The position numbers were made by a program, and so were the translations under genes. Below are positions 24,701-32,485 of a stretch of 64,000 nt of DNA, piece by piece; within the stretch, counting starts at the first letter, position 1, and the number at the start of each line of letters is the position of its first letter. The notes beneath the pieces are model-generated. The model was not told where the DNA came from. It saw nothing but the letters and a program-made list of their open reading frames with translations, and searched no databases. Origin of the DNA: Streptomyces venezuelae (GTDB lineage Bacteria > Actinomycetota > Actinomycetes > Streptomycetales > Streptomycetaceae); contig NZ_CP029191.1 in the NCBI RefSeq assembly GCF_008642335.1, positions 2,604,001-2,668,000 on the forward strand. Reading direction: 5' to 3'.

Positions 24701-26098
24701 GCCGGACTCCTCCGTGTCGTCGTCGGATTCGGCCTGCTCGGCGGCGGCCTCCTCGGGCTCCTCGGCCTGCTGCTCCTCGACAGGGGCGGCCTTGACGGGC
24801 TCGCGCTCCTCGGCGTCGGGCTGCTCGTCCGCGGCGCGACGGCGGCGGCGACGGCGCGGCGTCGTCTCCTCCTCGGCGACGGGGGCGGGCGTGGGCTCGG
24901 GCTCGGCGGGCGTGTCCTCGGCGGCCTCGGCGGCGGCTGCCGCGGCGGCGCGCTCCGGGGTCTGGAACATCGGCTCGGCGAACACCGGGGCCTGGAAGAC
25001 GGCGACGGCGGGGCGGGCGGGCTTGCGGCCGCCGTCCTCGCCGGACTCCTCGGCGCGCTGGGCCTTGCGGGCCTTGTGTCCGGACGGCGCGGAGAACCCG
25101 GTGGCCGCGGCCTTGCGGGTGGCGCGGCGGCGACGGCCGCGGGGCGCCTCGTCCTCGGCCGCGTCGGCTGCGGCTTCGTCGGCCGGTGCCTTCTCGGCGG
25201 CGGCCGGCTGGTCGGCGAACTTGGCGGCGACCTCGTGCTCGGCGGTCTGCGGCGCACCGGCGGGCGCGGAGGTGCCACGGGTCGCACGGCGACGCGTGCG
25301 GCCCTTGGGCGCGTCCTCCTCGGCCACCGGCTCAGCCTGCGCGGGGGCCACGGGGGCCTCCTCGACGGCGGCCGTCTCCTCGGCGGGGGTCTGCGGCTCC
25401 GCGGCGGGCGCGGAGGCGCCACGGGTCGCACGACGGCGCGCACGGCCCTTGGGCGCGTCCTCCTCGGCCACCGGCTCAGCCTGCGCGGGGGCCACGGGGG
25501 CCTCCTCGACGGCGGCCGTCTCCTCGGCGGTGGTCCGCGGCTCCGCGGCGGGCGCGGAGGTGCCACGGGTGGCGCGACGGCGCGTGCGGCCCTTGGGCGC
25601 GTCCTCCTCGGCGACCGGCTCGGCCTGCGCGGGCGTCTCCTCCGCGGCGGCCTGCGGCGCACCGGCGGGGGCGGAGGCGCGGCGCGTGGCGCGGCGGCGC
25701 GGGCGGGCGGCGGGGGCCTCGGCGGCCTCCTCCTGCGGGGTGGCCTCGGGTGCCGCATCGGCGGCGGGCGCGGGTGCGGCGGCGGGCTCAGCGGCCTCGG
25801 TGGCCTCGACCGCCTGCGGCGCGCCCGCCGGGGCGGAGGCGCGGCGGGTGGCACGGCGGCGTGCGCGGGGCGCGGGGGCCTCGCCGGCCTCGGGCGTCTG
25901 CGCGGGCTCCTCGGCCGCTGCCGCGGCGGGGGCCTCTTCGGAGGCGGGGGTGGCCGGTATGGCCGGAGCCGCGGCGTCGGCGGCGCCGGTCGGCGGGCCC
26001 GCCGGACGCGATGCGGCGCGGCGCCTGCGGCGCGGCGGCAGGGTGTCGCTGGGGGTGTTGTTGTCCGAGCCCTCGGTGGGTTCGTTCGGCTCAAGCAT
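21794..26098 (-). CDS. rne: RNase E/G family ribonuclease (very long)
   Basis: A 1434-residue endoribonuclease. The catalytic core spans about residues 615-1050: an S1-like RNA-binding part (YVGNVYLGKVQNVLPSMEAAFID), the DNase I-like part with the metal site DVNTGKF and IDFIDM, and the Zn-link CVHC at ~1037-1040. The N-terminal ~600 residues are disordered, rich in Ala/Glu/Arg, and include 48-residue repeats. The C-terminal ~370 residues are also disordered and end in a Lys/Ala-rich tract. In Streptomyces RNase ES the flanking regions are known to be large (from memory), so core and length fit. It is the last of a series of minus-strand genes, before the PLD gene. Confidence 0.95.
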   Translation of the reverse strand: MLEPNEPTEGSDNNTPSDTLPPRRRRRAASRPAGPPTGAADAAAPAIPATPASEEAPAAAAAEEPAQTPEAGEAPAPRARRRATRRASAPAGAPQAVEATEAAEPAAAPAPAADAAPEATPQEEAAEAPAARPRRRATRRASAPAGAPQAAAEETPAQAEPVAEEDAPKGRTRRRATRGTSAPAAEPRTTAEETAAVEEAPVAPAQAEPVAEEDAPKGRARRRATRGASAPAAEPQTPAEETAAVEEAPVAPAQAEPVAEEDAPKGRTRRRATRGTSAPAGAPQTAEHEVAAKFADQPAAAEKAPADEAAADAAEDEAPRGRRRRATRKAAATGFSAPSGHKARKAQRAEESGEDGGRKPARPAVAVFQAPVFAEPMFQTPERAAAAAAAEAAEDTPAEPEPTPAPVAEEETTPRRRRRRRAADEQPDAEEREPVKAAPVEEQQAEEPEEAAAEQAESDDDTEESGERQGRRRRRGGRRRRRGDSADQDNEQNDASGESDDADTSAAADQQEHSDEGASDEADESDEHDDTNGADDAAESGGAGSSSSRRRRRRRRRAGDSAEGEPGDGDPERTVVKVREPRKKEEREPGTGADEVQSIKGSTRLEAKKQRRREGREQGRRRVPIITEAEFLARREAVERVMVVRQNGERTQIGVLEDNVLVEHYVNKEQATSYVGNVYLGKVQNVLPSMEAAFIDIGKGRNAVLYAGEVNFEALGMANGPRRIESALKSGQSVLVQVTKDPIGHKGARLTSQVSLPGRYLVYVPEGSMTGISRKLPDTERARLKTILKKIVPEDAGVIVRTAAEGASEDELRRDVERLQQQWEDIQKKSKAASTSAPGLLYGEPDMTVRVVRDIFNEDFSKVIVSGDDAWQTIHGYVSHVAPDLADRLSKWTSEVDVFATYRIDEQLAKALDRKVWLPSGGSLVIDKTEAMIVVDVNTGKFTGQGGNLEETVTRNNLEAAEEIVRQLRLRDLGGIVVIDFIDMVLESNRDLVLRRLLECLGRDRTKHQVAEVTSLGLVQMTRKRVGQGLLESFSETCVHCNGRGVIVHMEQPTSVGGGGKRKKRGRGGSDQHDHGHEHTHEVESADVAAEPETETAAEVAAEVAAPVALPEPEFVPDEELYSSAAEAEAAASSRGRSRRRATRRVSAPAGAPRAEAAPVEEAPQADALQADAAKDEAPKAAKKSGKKAKAAQKAERAAKAAAKDAEVPVVESDVARTEAPAVEDPMVGSPAAVEAAQEAHAEATAAPAAPEAPVDDAAPKGRTRRRAVRKATSPAGSPKAAEPEATEIVVTEAPKAEAPKVEQVAETATEAPVADAAPPRPRRRAVRKAAAPTASAEAAVMVVPSAEKPAEQPAEKAATESEAPAEDAAPAKKTARKTAAKKAPAKKTAAKKTAAKKTAAKKTTAKKATKATAKKAAAAEQAPSGVSVGADEA
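25256..25700. repeat. 144-bp direct repeats in rne 5' region
   Basis: GCCCTTGGGC and the surrounding sequence recur at 25301, 25445 and 25589, a 144-bp period, about three copies. They encode 48-residue units (APKGR-T-RRRATRG...AEPVAEED) in the disordered N-terminal region of RNase E. Confidence 0.8.
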
Positions 26099-26329
26099 GC
26101 GGGCGGTTCTCCCGTCACGCTCCCGGGCGCCGCGCCTGGTCCGGTGATGTCGCGGCTCGCGCTGTGCGCGGGGCCGCCATCCGGGGGCGTGGGCGCCGCA
26201 CGGGAGCTCTATGTCTTGTCTCGCCGGTTCCGTACGCCCATGTGCGGACGGCCTGGCGAAAGTCTCGGTCAGTGCGCTGCCCGACCCAGGTGGCTCCCGA
26301 GTACGAGGGCGGCGCGGTGACGTACGTCC

Positions 26330-27124
26330 TTACCGGGGGCCTTCCGGCGCCGGCGCCTTCGCGGCGGCAGGTACGGCGGCCGTGGGTGGAGCGGCCGTGT
26401 CTGCCTCGCGGTCGGGCGCGAGCGGGTCGGTCACCGTGCCGGTCTCTTCATCGAAAAGCCCCTGCGCCAGCCTGGTCACCGCTGCGGGGACCGGCGGCGC
26501 CAGGTCGGCCACAGCTCGGAGACCGGACAGGACGTCGTCAGGTCGTACGGCAGGTGTCACGTGCCGAACAACCAGCCGCAGTATCGCACAGGGCTTGTCG
26601 CTCGGCCTATCGGTGTCGGCGGCGGACGGTCCGTCGTCGACGGTCAGGCTCACCACGGCCTCGCGCGCGTCGAAGGTGCGCATGCCGTTCTTCGTGCGGC
26701 GCTGGACCTCGACCTTCTCGGCCGCCGTGAACTGCTCGGCGGCGCGCTGCGCCACCGCGGGCTCCACGCCGTCCAGGCGCAGCTCCCATACGGAGGCCGT
26801 CAGCCGGTCGGCGAGTCCCGAGGTGCGGGACTCGACGGCGTCGACGATGTCGAGCCCGGCGGGCATCGACTCGTCGAGGAGTTCGCGGAGCTTGTCCGGG
26901 TCGCGCGGTGCGGTGAGCGCGATCTCCAGGTACTCGGCCTCACTGCCCGTGCCGGTGGGTGCGGCATTGGCGTACGACACCTTGGGGTGCGGGGTGAAGC
27001 CCGCCGAGTACGCCATGGGCACCTCGGCGCGGCGCAGCGCACGCTCGAAGGCGCGCTGGAAGTCACGGTGGCTGGTGAACCGGAGGCGGCCGCGCTTGGT
27101 GTAGCGCAGTCGGATGCGCTGCAC
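26330..27124 (-). CDS. DUF2344 (TIGR03936-type) radical SAM-associated protein
   Basis: A 264-residue protein of the family that accompanies TIGR03960 radical SAM proteins. The N-terminus has RYTKRGRLRFTSHRDFQRAFERA, then PHPKVSYANAAPTGTGSEAEYLEI. The last ~40 residues are Pro/Ala-rich. The start is uncertain: GTG 27124 has no clear ribosome binding site, but an AAGGA lies just before the stop of the upstream gene and could drive a non-standard CTG near 27166. It is the last gene of the unit with the repeat membrane protein, GNAT and radical SAM genes. Molecular role unknown. Confidence 0.8.
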   Translation of the reverse strand: MQRIRLRYTKRGRLRFTSHRDFQRAFERALRRAEVPMAYSAGFTPHPKVSYANAAPTGTGSEAEYLEIALTAPRDPDKLRELLDESMPAGLDIVDAVESRTSGLADRLTASVWELRLDGVEPAVAQRAAEQFTAAEKVEVQRRTKNGMRTFDAREAVVSLTVDDGPSAADTDRPSDKPCAILRLVVRHVTPAVRPDDVLSGLRAVADLAPPVPAAVTRLAQGLFDEETGTVTDPLAPDREADTAAPPTAAVPAAAKAPAPEGPR

Positions 27125-27171
27125 CGCGGGTGCGGGCGGCGGGCCTACGGGCTGTCGCTTGCCCAGTGTCG

Positions 27172-28317
27172 TCAGTCCTTCATGAGTGCGGTCGTACTGC
27201 TGCCTAGAGTACGTGTGTCGGGCGTGTCGGGTTCCCGCCGGGCCACCGGAACCGCCTCGCGCGGCGCTCCGAACAGCATGCGCCGTACGTCGGCGCGCGC
27301 CTGACGGGCGGTGTCCCTGGCGGAGGCGAGGGCGCGCCGCGTGGTGCGGCCGACGCTCCGGGCGGCCGTGGCGACGGGCTTCCACAGCGCGTCGCGGATG
27401 ACGTGCCCGACGGGCGTGAGCACCGTGCGGTACACCCACCTGACCGGCTCGACGAAGATCCACCGAAGGAGTGTGCCGAGGAAGCGGCCCACGGCGCGGG
27501 AGATGTGTCCGGCGATGCGCCACGCGTGTCCGAAGGCGTCGGCGATCTCCCGCGCGACGACGGCGATCGCCCGCCCGATGGGGGTGAGCACCCAGCGCCA
27601 CAGGGCGACGAGGGGCACGACGAAGATCCAGCGGAGCAGCGTGGCGATGCCGCGGCCGACCGGCGAGAGCACGGCCCGGTACAGCCAGACGGCGGGCGCC
27701 ACGATCAGCGTCCGCACCAGCCAGGCGATCGCGATGCCGACCGGCACGACGACGTACCGCCACAGCCCCACCCACGGCCACACGAACACGGCCTTGCCCA
27801 GCCAGACGAGGCCGACCCACAGGGCGTGTCCGACCGGCGTCAGCACGCGCGCGTAGAGCCACGTCGCGGGGATGACGAAGAGGACCCGGCCCAGCCAGGC
27901 GATGCCGTGTCCGATGGGCGTCAGCACGCGCGCGTAGAGCCACATCACCGGGATGACGAACAGGCCGCGGCCGAGCCAGGCGAGGCCCTTGCCGACCGGC
28001 ACGAGCACGTACCGCCACAGGCCGACCCACGGCCACACGAAGACAACCTTGCACAGGAACGTCAGTACCGCGCCGATGGCCCGCCCGACGGGGCGCAGCG
28101 CGTTGCGGTAGAGGAAATTGCCGCACACGGCGAGCGCGTCCCACACCAGGCGCACGGGGACGACGAGCACGAGCACGACGATCCGCACCGGGATGCGGAT
28201 CGCGACGGCGAGACATCCGTCGGCCTGCGCGGGCGCCAAGGGCGGTACGGGCGTCGCAGGCCGCGCGGGCAGCACGGGCTCCGCGACCTGCTGGTCAGGC
28301 CGTTTTTCCAGGTCCAT
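27172..28317 (-). CDS. Repeat membrane protein with 27-residue units
   Basis: A 381-residue protein I do not recognise. Residues ~70-310 are built of about nine copies of a 27-residue unit: W/Y-x-x-V-L-x-P-V/I-G, a W-L-G-R-like middle, then L/V-F-V-x-P-x-x-W-L. Two copies are 31 long, giving a 31/27/27 pattern (85 residues) that is repeated (70-154 and 155-239). Each unit is hydrophobic with Arg at the joints, which suggests membrane-embedded or interfacial helices. The N-terminal ~35 residues are Pro-rich; the C-terminal ~70 are Arg/Ala-rich and soluble. No catalytic motif is seen. It lies 6 bp after the GNAT gene and between it and DUF2344. Confidence 0.75.
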   Translation of the reverse strand: MDLEKRPDQQVAEPVLPARPATPVPPLAPAQADGCLAVAIRIPVRIVVLVLVVPVRLVWDALAVCGNFLYRNALRPVGRAIGAVLTFLCKVVFVWPWVGLWRYVLVPVGKGLAWLGRGLFVIPVMWLYARVLTPIGHGIAWLGRVLFVIPATWLYARVLTPVGHALWVGLVWLGKAVFVWPWVGLWRYVVVPVGIAIAWLVRTLIVAPAVWLYRAVLSPVGRGIATLLRWIFVVPLVALWRWVLTPIGRAIAVVAREIADAFGHAWRIAGHISRAVGRFLGTLLRWIFVEPVRWVYRTVLTPVGHVIRDALWKPVATAARSVGRTTRRALASARDTARQARADVRRMLFGAPREAVPVARREPDTPDTRTLGSSTTALMKD

Positions 28318-28323
28318 GTTGTC

Positions 28324-28869
28324 CTAGACGCGCGCGGCGCCGGTTCGGATCCAGTACCGCAGTTTCCCGCTGCGTTCGTCCTCGAACGTGCCGCCCGCGG
28401 CCTCGATGACCTTGCGCGAGCCGATGTTGTCGGTGTCGCAGGTCACCAGGACGGATTCCAGGCCGAGTCGGGCGGCGTGCGGGAGGCAGGCGCGGAGCAT
28501 GTCGGTGGCGTGGCCGCGGCGTCGGGCGGTGGGGCGGACGTCGTAGCCGATGTGGCCGCCGTACTCGCGCAGGAAGCGGGTGGCGATGGTGTGCCGGACG
28601 GTGATCCGGCCGAGGTAGGCGGCGCCGTCGACGTACCAGAGGGTCGTGACGGGGACGGAGTGCGCCGCGGTGGGGTGCTCGGCGGCGCGGACCTCGGCGA
28701 CGTACGCCTCGAAGACCGCCGGGTCGCGCCAGCGCCGGCCGTACTCGCGCAGGGTGGCGCCGAGCGTCGTGTCGTCGTCGGGCCCGCCCCGGCCCTCGGC
28801 CCGGAACTCCTCCATCGCGGCGATGAAGGAGCGGTGCACCAGGCCGGAGGGCGGGGCGAGTCGAGGCAC
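28324..28869 (-). CDS. GNAT family N-acetyltransferase
   Basis: A 181-residue GNAT acetyltransferase. The acetyl-CoA-binding segment is GYDVRPTARRRGHATDML (motif A, R-R-x-G-H-A), preceded by IGYDV and followed by ESVLVTCDTDNIGSRKVIEAAGG, typical of the RimJ/RimL-like subgroup. Start GTG at 28869; it begins 15 bp after the radical SAM gene stop. The substrate is unknown; the context gives no clear hint. Confidence 0.88.
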   Translation of the reverse strand: MPRLAPPSGLVHRSFIAAMEEFRAEGRGGPDDDTTLGATLREYGRRWRDPAVFEAYVAEVRAAEHPTAAHSVPVTTLWYVDGAAYLGRITVRHTIATRFLREYGGHIGYDVRPTARRRGHATDMLRACLPHAARLGLESVLVTCDTDNIGSRKVIEAAGGTFEDERSGKLRYWIRTGAARV

Positions 28870-28884
28870 TGTCAGGTGTCTCGG

Positions 28885-30810
28885 CTACTTCACGACGGTG
28901 AGCGGCAGGAGCTTCTTGCCGGTGGGGCCGATCTGGATGTGCGTGTCCATCTGCGGGCAGACGCCGCAGTCGAAGCACGGGGTCCAGCGGCAGTCCTCGA
29001 CCTCGGTCTCGTCGAGCGAGTCCTGCCAGTCCTCCCAGAGCCAGTCCTTGTCGAGGCCGGAGTCCAGGTGGTCCCAGGGCAGCACTTCTTCGTAGGTGCG
29101 CTCGCGCGTGGTGTACCAGTCGACGTCGACGCCCATCTCGGGCAGCGTCTTCTCGGCGCAGCGCATCCAGCGCTCGTACGAGAAGTGCTCACGCCAGCCG
29201 TCGAAGCGGCCGCCCTCTTCGTAGACGGCGCGGATGACGGCGCCGATGCGGCGGTCGCCGCGCGAGAGCAGGCCCTCGACGATGCCGGGCTTGCCGTCGT
29301 GGTAGCGGAAGCCGATCGAGCGGCCGTACTTCTTGTCGCCGCGGATCTTGTCGCGGAGCTTCTCCAGGCGGGCGTCCGTCTCCTCGGAGGAGAGCTGCGG
29401 GGCCCACTGGAAGGGCGTGTGGGGCTTCGGCACGAAGCCGCCGATCGACACCGTGCAGCGGATGTCGTTCGATCCCGAGACCTCGCGGCCCTTCTGGATG
29501 ACCTTGGTCGCCATGTCGGCGATCTGCAGGACGTCGTCGTCGGTCTCGGTGGGCAGGCCGCACATGAAGTACAGCTTCACCTGGCGCCAGCCGTTGCCGT
29601 ACGCGGTCGAGACGGTGCGGATGAGGTCTTCCTCGGACACCATCTTGTTGATGACCTTGCGCATGCGCTCGGAGCCGCCCTCGGGGGCGAAGGTCAGGCC
29701 CGACCTGCGGCCGTTCCTGGTCAGCTCGTTGGCGAGGTCCACGTTGAAGGCGTCGACACGGGTCGAGGGGAGGGACAGGCCGATCTTGTCCTCCTCGTAC
29801 CGGTCGGCGAGGCCCTTGGCGACCTCGGCGATCTCGCTGTGGTCGGCGGAGGAGAGCGAGAGCAGGCCGACCTCCTCGAAGCCGGTCGCCTTGAGGCCCT
29901 TGTCCACCATGTCGCCGATGCCGGTGATGCTTCGCTCCCGTACGGGGCGCGTGATCATGCCGGCCTGGCAGAAACGGCAGCCGCGGGTGCAGCCGCGGAA
30001 GATCTCCACGGACATGCGCTCGTGGACGGTCTCGGCGAGCGGGACGAGGGGCTGCTTCGGGTAGGGCCACTCGTCGAGGTCCATGACGGTGTGCTTGGAC
30101 ACGCGCCACGGCACGCCGCTGCGGTTGGGGACGACGCGGCCGATGCGGCCGTCCGGGAGGTACTCGACGTCGTAGAACGCCGGGATGTAGACGGAGCCGG
30201 TCCTGGCGAGGCGGAAGAGGACCTCCTCGCGGCCGCCGGGGCGGCCCTCGGCCTTCCAGGCGCGGATGATCTCCGTCATGTCGAGCACGGCCTGCTCGCC
30301 GTCGCCGATGATCGCGGCGTCGATGAACTCGGCGATCGGCTCGGGGTTGAAGGCGGCGTGACCGCCCGCGAGGACGATGGGGTCCTCGACGGTGCGGTCC
30401 TTGGCCTCCAGCGGGATGCCCGCGAGGTCCAGGGCGGTCAGCATGTTCGTGTACCCGAGCTCGGTGGAGAAGCTCAGGCCGAAGACGTCGAAGGCGCCGA
30501 CGGGGCGGTGCGAGTCGACGGTGAACTGGGGCACCTGGTGCTCGCGCATCAGGGCCTCCAGGTCGGGCCACACGCTGTAGGTGCGCTCGGCGAGCACGCC
30601 CTCGCGCTCGTTGAGGACCTCGTAGAGGATCATGACGCCCTGGTTGGGCAGTCCCACCTCGTACGCGTCGGGGTACATGAGCGCCCAGCGGACGTCGCAG
30701 GATTCCCACGGCTTGACGGTGGAGTTCAGCTCACCGCCGACGTACTGGATGGGCTTCTGCACATGCGGGAGCAGAGCTTCGAGCTGTGGGAAGACCGATT
30801 CGGCAGACAT
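28885..30810 (-). CDS. B12-binding-domain radical SAM protein (TIGR03960)
   Basis: A 641-residue radical SAM protein with a B12-binding-like N-terminal region (YPDAYEVGLPNQGVMILYEVLN...) and the core CxxxCxxC cluster motif CTRGCRFCQAG near residues 274-284. The GGEP-like step is represented by LSSADHSEI, and a C-terminal Cys pair occurs in DFDCGVCPQ-like context (CFDCGVCPQM). Its usual partner DUF2344 is normally fused or adjacent; here GNAT and the repeat membrane gene lie between. Reaction unknown. Start ATG at 30810. Confidence 0.93.
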   Translation of the reverse strand: MSAESVFPQLEALLPHVQKPIQYVGGELNSTVKPWESCDVRWALMYPDAYEVGLPNQGVMILYEVLNEREGVLAERTYSVWPDLEALMREHQVPQFTVDSHRPVGAFDVFGLSFSTELGYTNMLTALDLAGIPLEAKDRTVEDPIVLAGGHAAFNPEPIAEFIDAAIIGDGEQAVLDMTEIIRAWKAEGRPGGREEVLFRLARTGSVYIPAFYDVEYLPDGRIGRVVPNRSGVPWRVSKHTVMDLDEWPYPKQPLVPLAETVHERMSVEIFRGCTRGCRFCQAGMITRPVRERSITGIGDMVDKGLKATGFEEVGLLSLSSADHSEIAEVAKGLADRYEEDKIGLSLPSTRVDAFNVDLANELTRNGRRSGLTFAPEGGSERMRKVINKMVSEEDLIRTVSTAYGNGWRQVKLYFMCGLPTETDDDVLQIADMATKVIQKGREVSGSNDIRCTVSIGGFVPKPHTPFQWAPQLSSEETDARLEKLRDKIRGDKKYGRSIGFRYHDGKPGIVEGLLSRGDRRIGAVIRAVYEEGGRFDGWREHFSYERWMRCAEKTLPEMGVDVDWYTTRERTYEEVLPWDHLDSGLDKDWLWEDWQDSLDETEVEDCRWTPCFDCGVCPQMDTHIQIGPTGKKLLPLTVVK

Positions 30811-30860
30811 CGCGGACCTTCATGAGCTGGCAGGGGTGACCATCAAGCGTACCCCGGCGT

Positions 30861-32426
30861 TCAGCTCCCCAGCGCCGACCTCACTTTCGCGCGGGACGCC
30901 TCGGCCCACACCTCGGGCAGTTCCCGCTCGCGGTCCTTGCCCGCCGCCTCCTCCTGGCCGTACAGGAGGCCCCAGGTGAACGCGGACTCCCCCGCCAGGT
31001 GTGCCTGGATGGCGAGGGCGCGCAGGGCCTCGCGCGCGACGACGCTGTCCTGGTGGTCGCCCAGCACCTTCTGGACGGACTTCATGCGCTTGGCGAACTT
31101 CCTGGCGGGTTTGCCGAGCGCGGGGGTCGCTGCCTCGCCCGCGTACCGGGCGCGCTTGGCGGCCTTGCGGGCCTCGTGCAGGGCCACGTCGCGGTCCTGG
31201 CCCGGGGGCAGGCTCAGGGCGTGCTCGATGCGGGTGGCGAGGCGGGCGTAGTCCTTGAGGGCCGCCTTGACGAGGGCCTTCTCGGGCGGCGCATCGGCCG
31301 CGGGACGCAGCGGGGGCGCGGCGAGCAGGGCGTCGAGGCTGTCGAGGAGGGCGAGGTAGCGCTTGCTCTCCAGAACGGCGACCGTCCTGCGCCGGGAGCC
31401 CGCGCCGCGGGCGACGGTCCAGATGCGCAGACGGCCGCGGACCGGGCCGAGGAGGAGGGTCCTGGGCAGCGCGCCGATGCGTTCGGTGAGCCGCTCGGTG
31501 AGGACTTCCTGGTCGCGGTCGACGCCCAGCTCGGCTGCGAGCCACTTCAGCTCTTCGCCGACGGGGTCGGTGACCGTGCGGTCGAGGACGTTCCGGTACG
31601 ACTTGAAGGCGCTGCGCAGCCGCCTCGTGGCGACCCGCATCTGGTGCACGGAGTCGGGCAGGTCGCGGCGGACGGCGGGGTCGAGGGCCAGGAGGGCGTC
31701 GCGCTGGGTGCGGAGGCGGGCGAGGACGTGGTCTCCGGAGGAGACGGGTGTGTGGTCCTCAAGACGGACGACGGCGTGTCCTGTGCCCTCGTCGTCGGTC
31801 CACTTGCCCTCTGAGTCCATCGGCGCCGTCGTGCGCAGGCCGCGGGTCAGCTTCGATGACCACATCGAGCGTTTGACGCCCGCCTTGCGGAGCTTCTTGT
31901 CGACCTTGTCGAGCAGTTGCGGGTCGCCGTCGTCGGCGAGTTCGACCTCCAGTTCGGACCAGCCGATGCGCTCCCCGCCGGGGGCGCACCGCTCGGCGTG
32001 CACCGTGTCGAGGGCGACCTCGGCGAGCATGGCGCCTTCGGCGTCGACGAGGTGCCGCACGTGCCGGGTGGTCTCCAGGCGGAGCAGCGGCACCAGTTCG
32101 GCCTCGCGCACCCGGGCGCGCACGAGACCGAGCAGGGCGCGGGGCACCGTGTCCGAGAGCGGCGCGTGGACCTCGTCGCGCACGCCCTCGGCGAGCGACA
32201 CGGGGAGCTTCAGGTGCCAGCCCGCGTCGTGGCCCCCGGTGCGGCGCCGCAGCGTGATGGAGGCCGCGGCGAGCCGCTGGTCGGGGGTGTCCCAGTAGAC
32301 GGCGTCCAGGTCCGCCGTGCCTTTGTCGACGACGCCCGCGACCCCGGTGACTCTGGTGAGGTCGGGCAGCTCTGTGCCCGCTGTGACGTCGTACTTCCGC
32401 TCGATCTCGCGCTTCGTCTCCGCCAT
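30861..32426 (-). CDS. CYTH-CHAD domain protein
   Basis: A 521-residue protein. The N-terminal CYTH domain has the metal/substrate motif EIERKYDV at residues 6-13 and hydrolyses or binds triphosphates (including inorganic polyphosphate chemistry in family members). The C-terminal CHAD domain (~220-515) is helical with the conserved His motifs VHQMRVATRRLRSAFKSY and LHEARKAAKRARY, and such domains bind polyphosphate. The N- and C-terminal order CYTH then CHAD is the standard one. It sits 59 bp downstream of rodA. Start ATG at 32426. Confidence 0.95.
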   Translation of the reverse strand: MAETKREIERKYDVTAGTELPDLTRVTGVAGVVDKGTADLDAVYWDTPDQRLAAASITLRRRTGGHDAGWHLKLPVSLAEGVRDEVHAPLSDTVPRALLGLVRARVREAELVPLLRLETTRHVRHLVDAEGAMLAEVALDTVHAERCAPGGERIGWSELEVELADDGDPQLLDKVDKKLRKAGVKRSMWSSKLTRGLRTTAPMDSEGKWTDDEGTGHAVVRLEDHTPVSSGDHVLARLRTQRDALLALDPAVRRDLPDSVHQMRVATRRLRSAFKSYRNVLDRTVTDPVGEELKWLAAELGVDRDQEVLTERLTERIGALPRTLLLGPVRGRLRIWTVARGAGSRRRTVAVLESKRYLALLDSLDALLAAPPLRPAADAPPEKALVKAALKDYARLATRIEHALSLPPGQDRDVALHEARKAAKRARYAGEAATPALGKPARKFAKRMKSVQKVLGDHQDSVVAREALRALAIQAHLAGESAFTWGLLYGQEEAAGKDRERELPEVWAEASRAKVRSALGS

Positions 32427-32485
32427 GAATTGAATCTAGACGCGAAATCGAACGGCAAACATGGCTGCGGCGCCACCGGCTTCCG

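Noticed and set aside
22376..26320. A 1314-codon open frame on the plus strand opposite rne
   Set aside because: Shadow frame. rne has clear RNase E motifs; the antisense frame is low-complexity Leu/Gly/Arg from GC-rich third positions.
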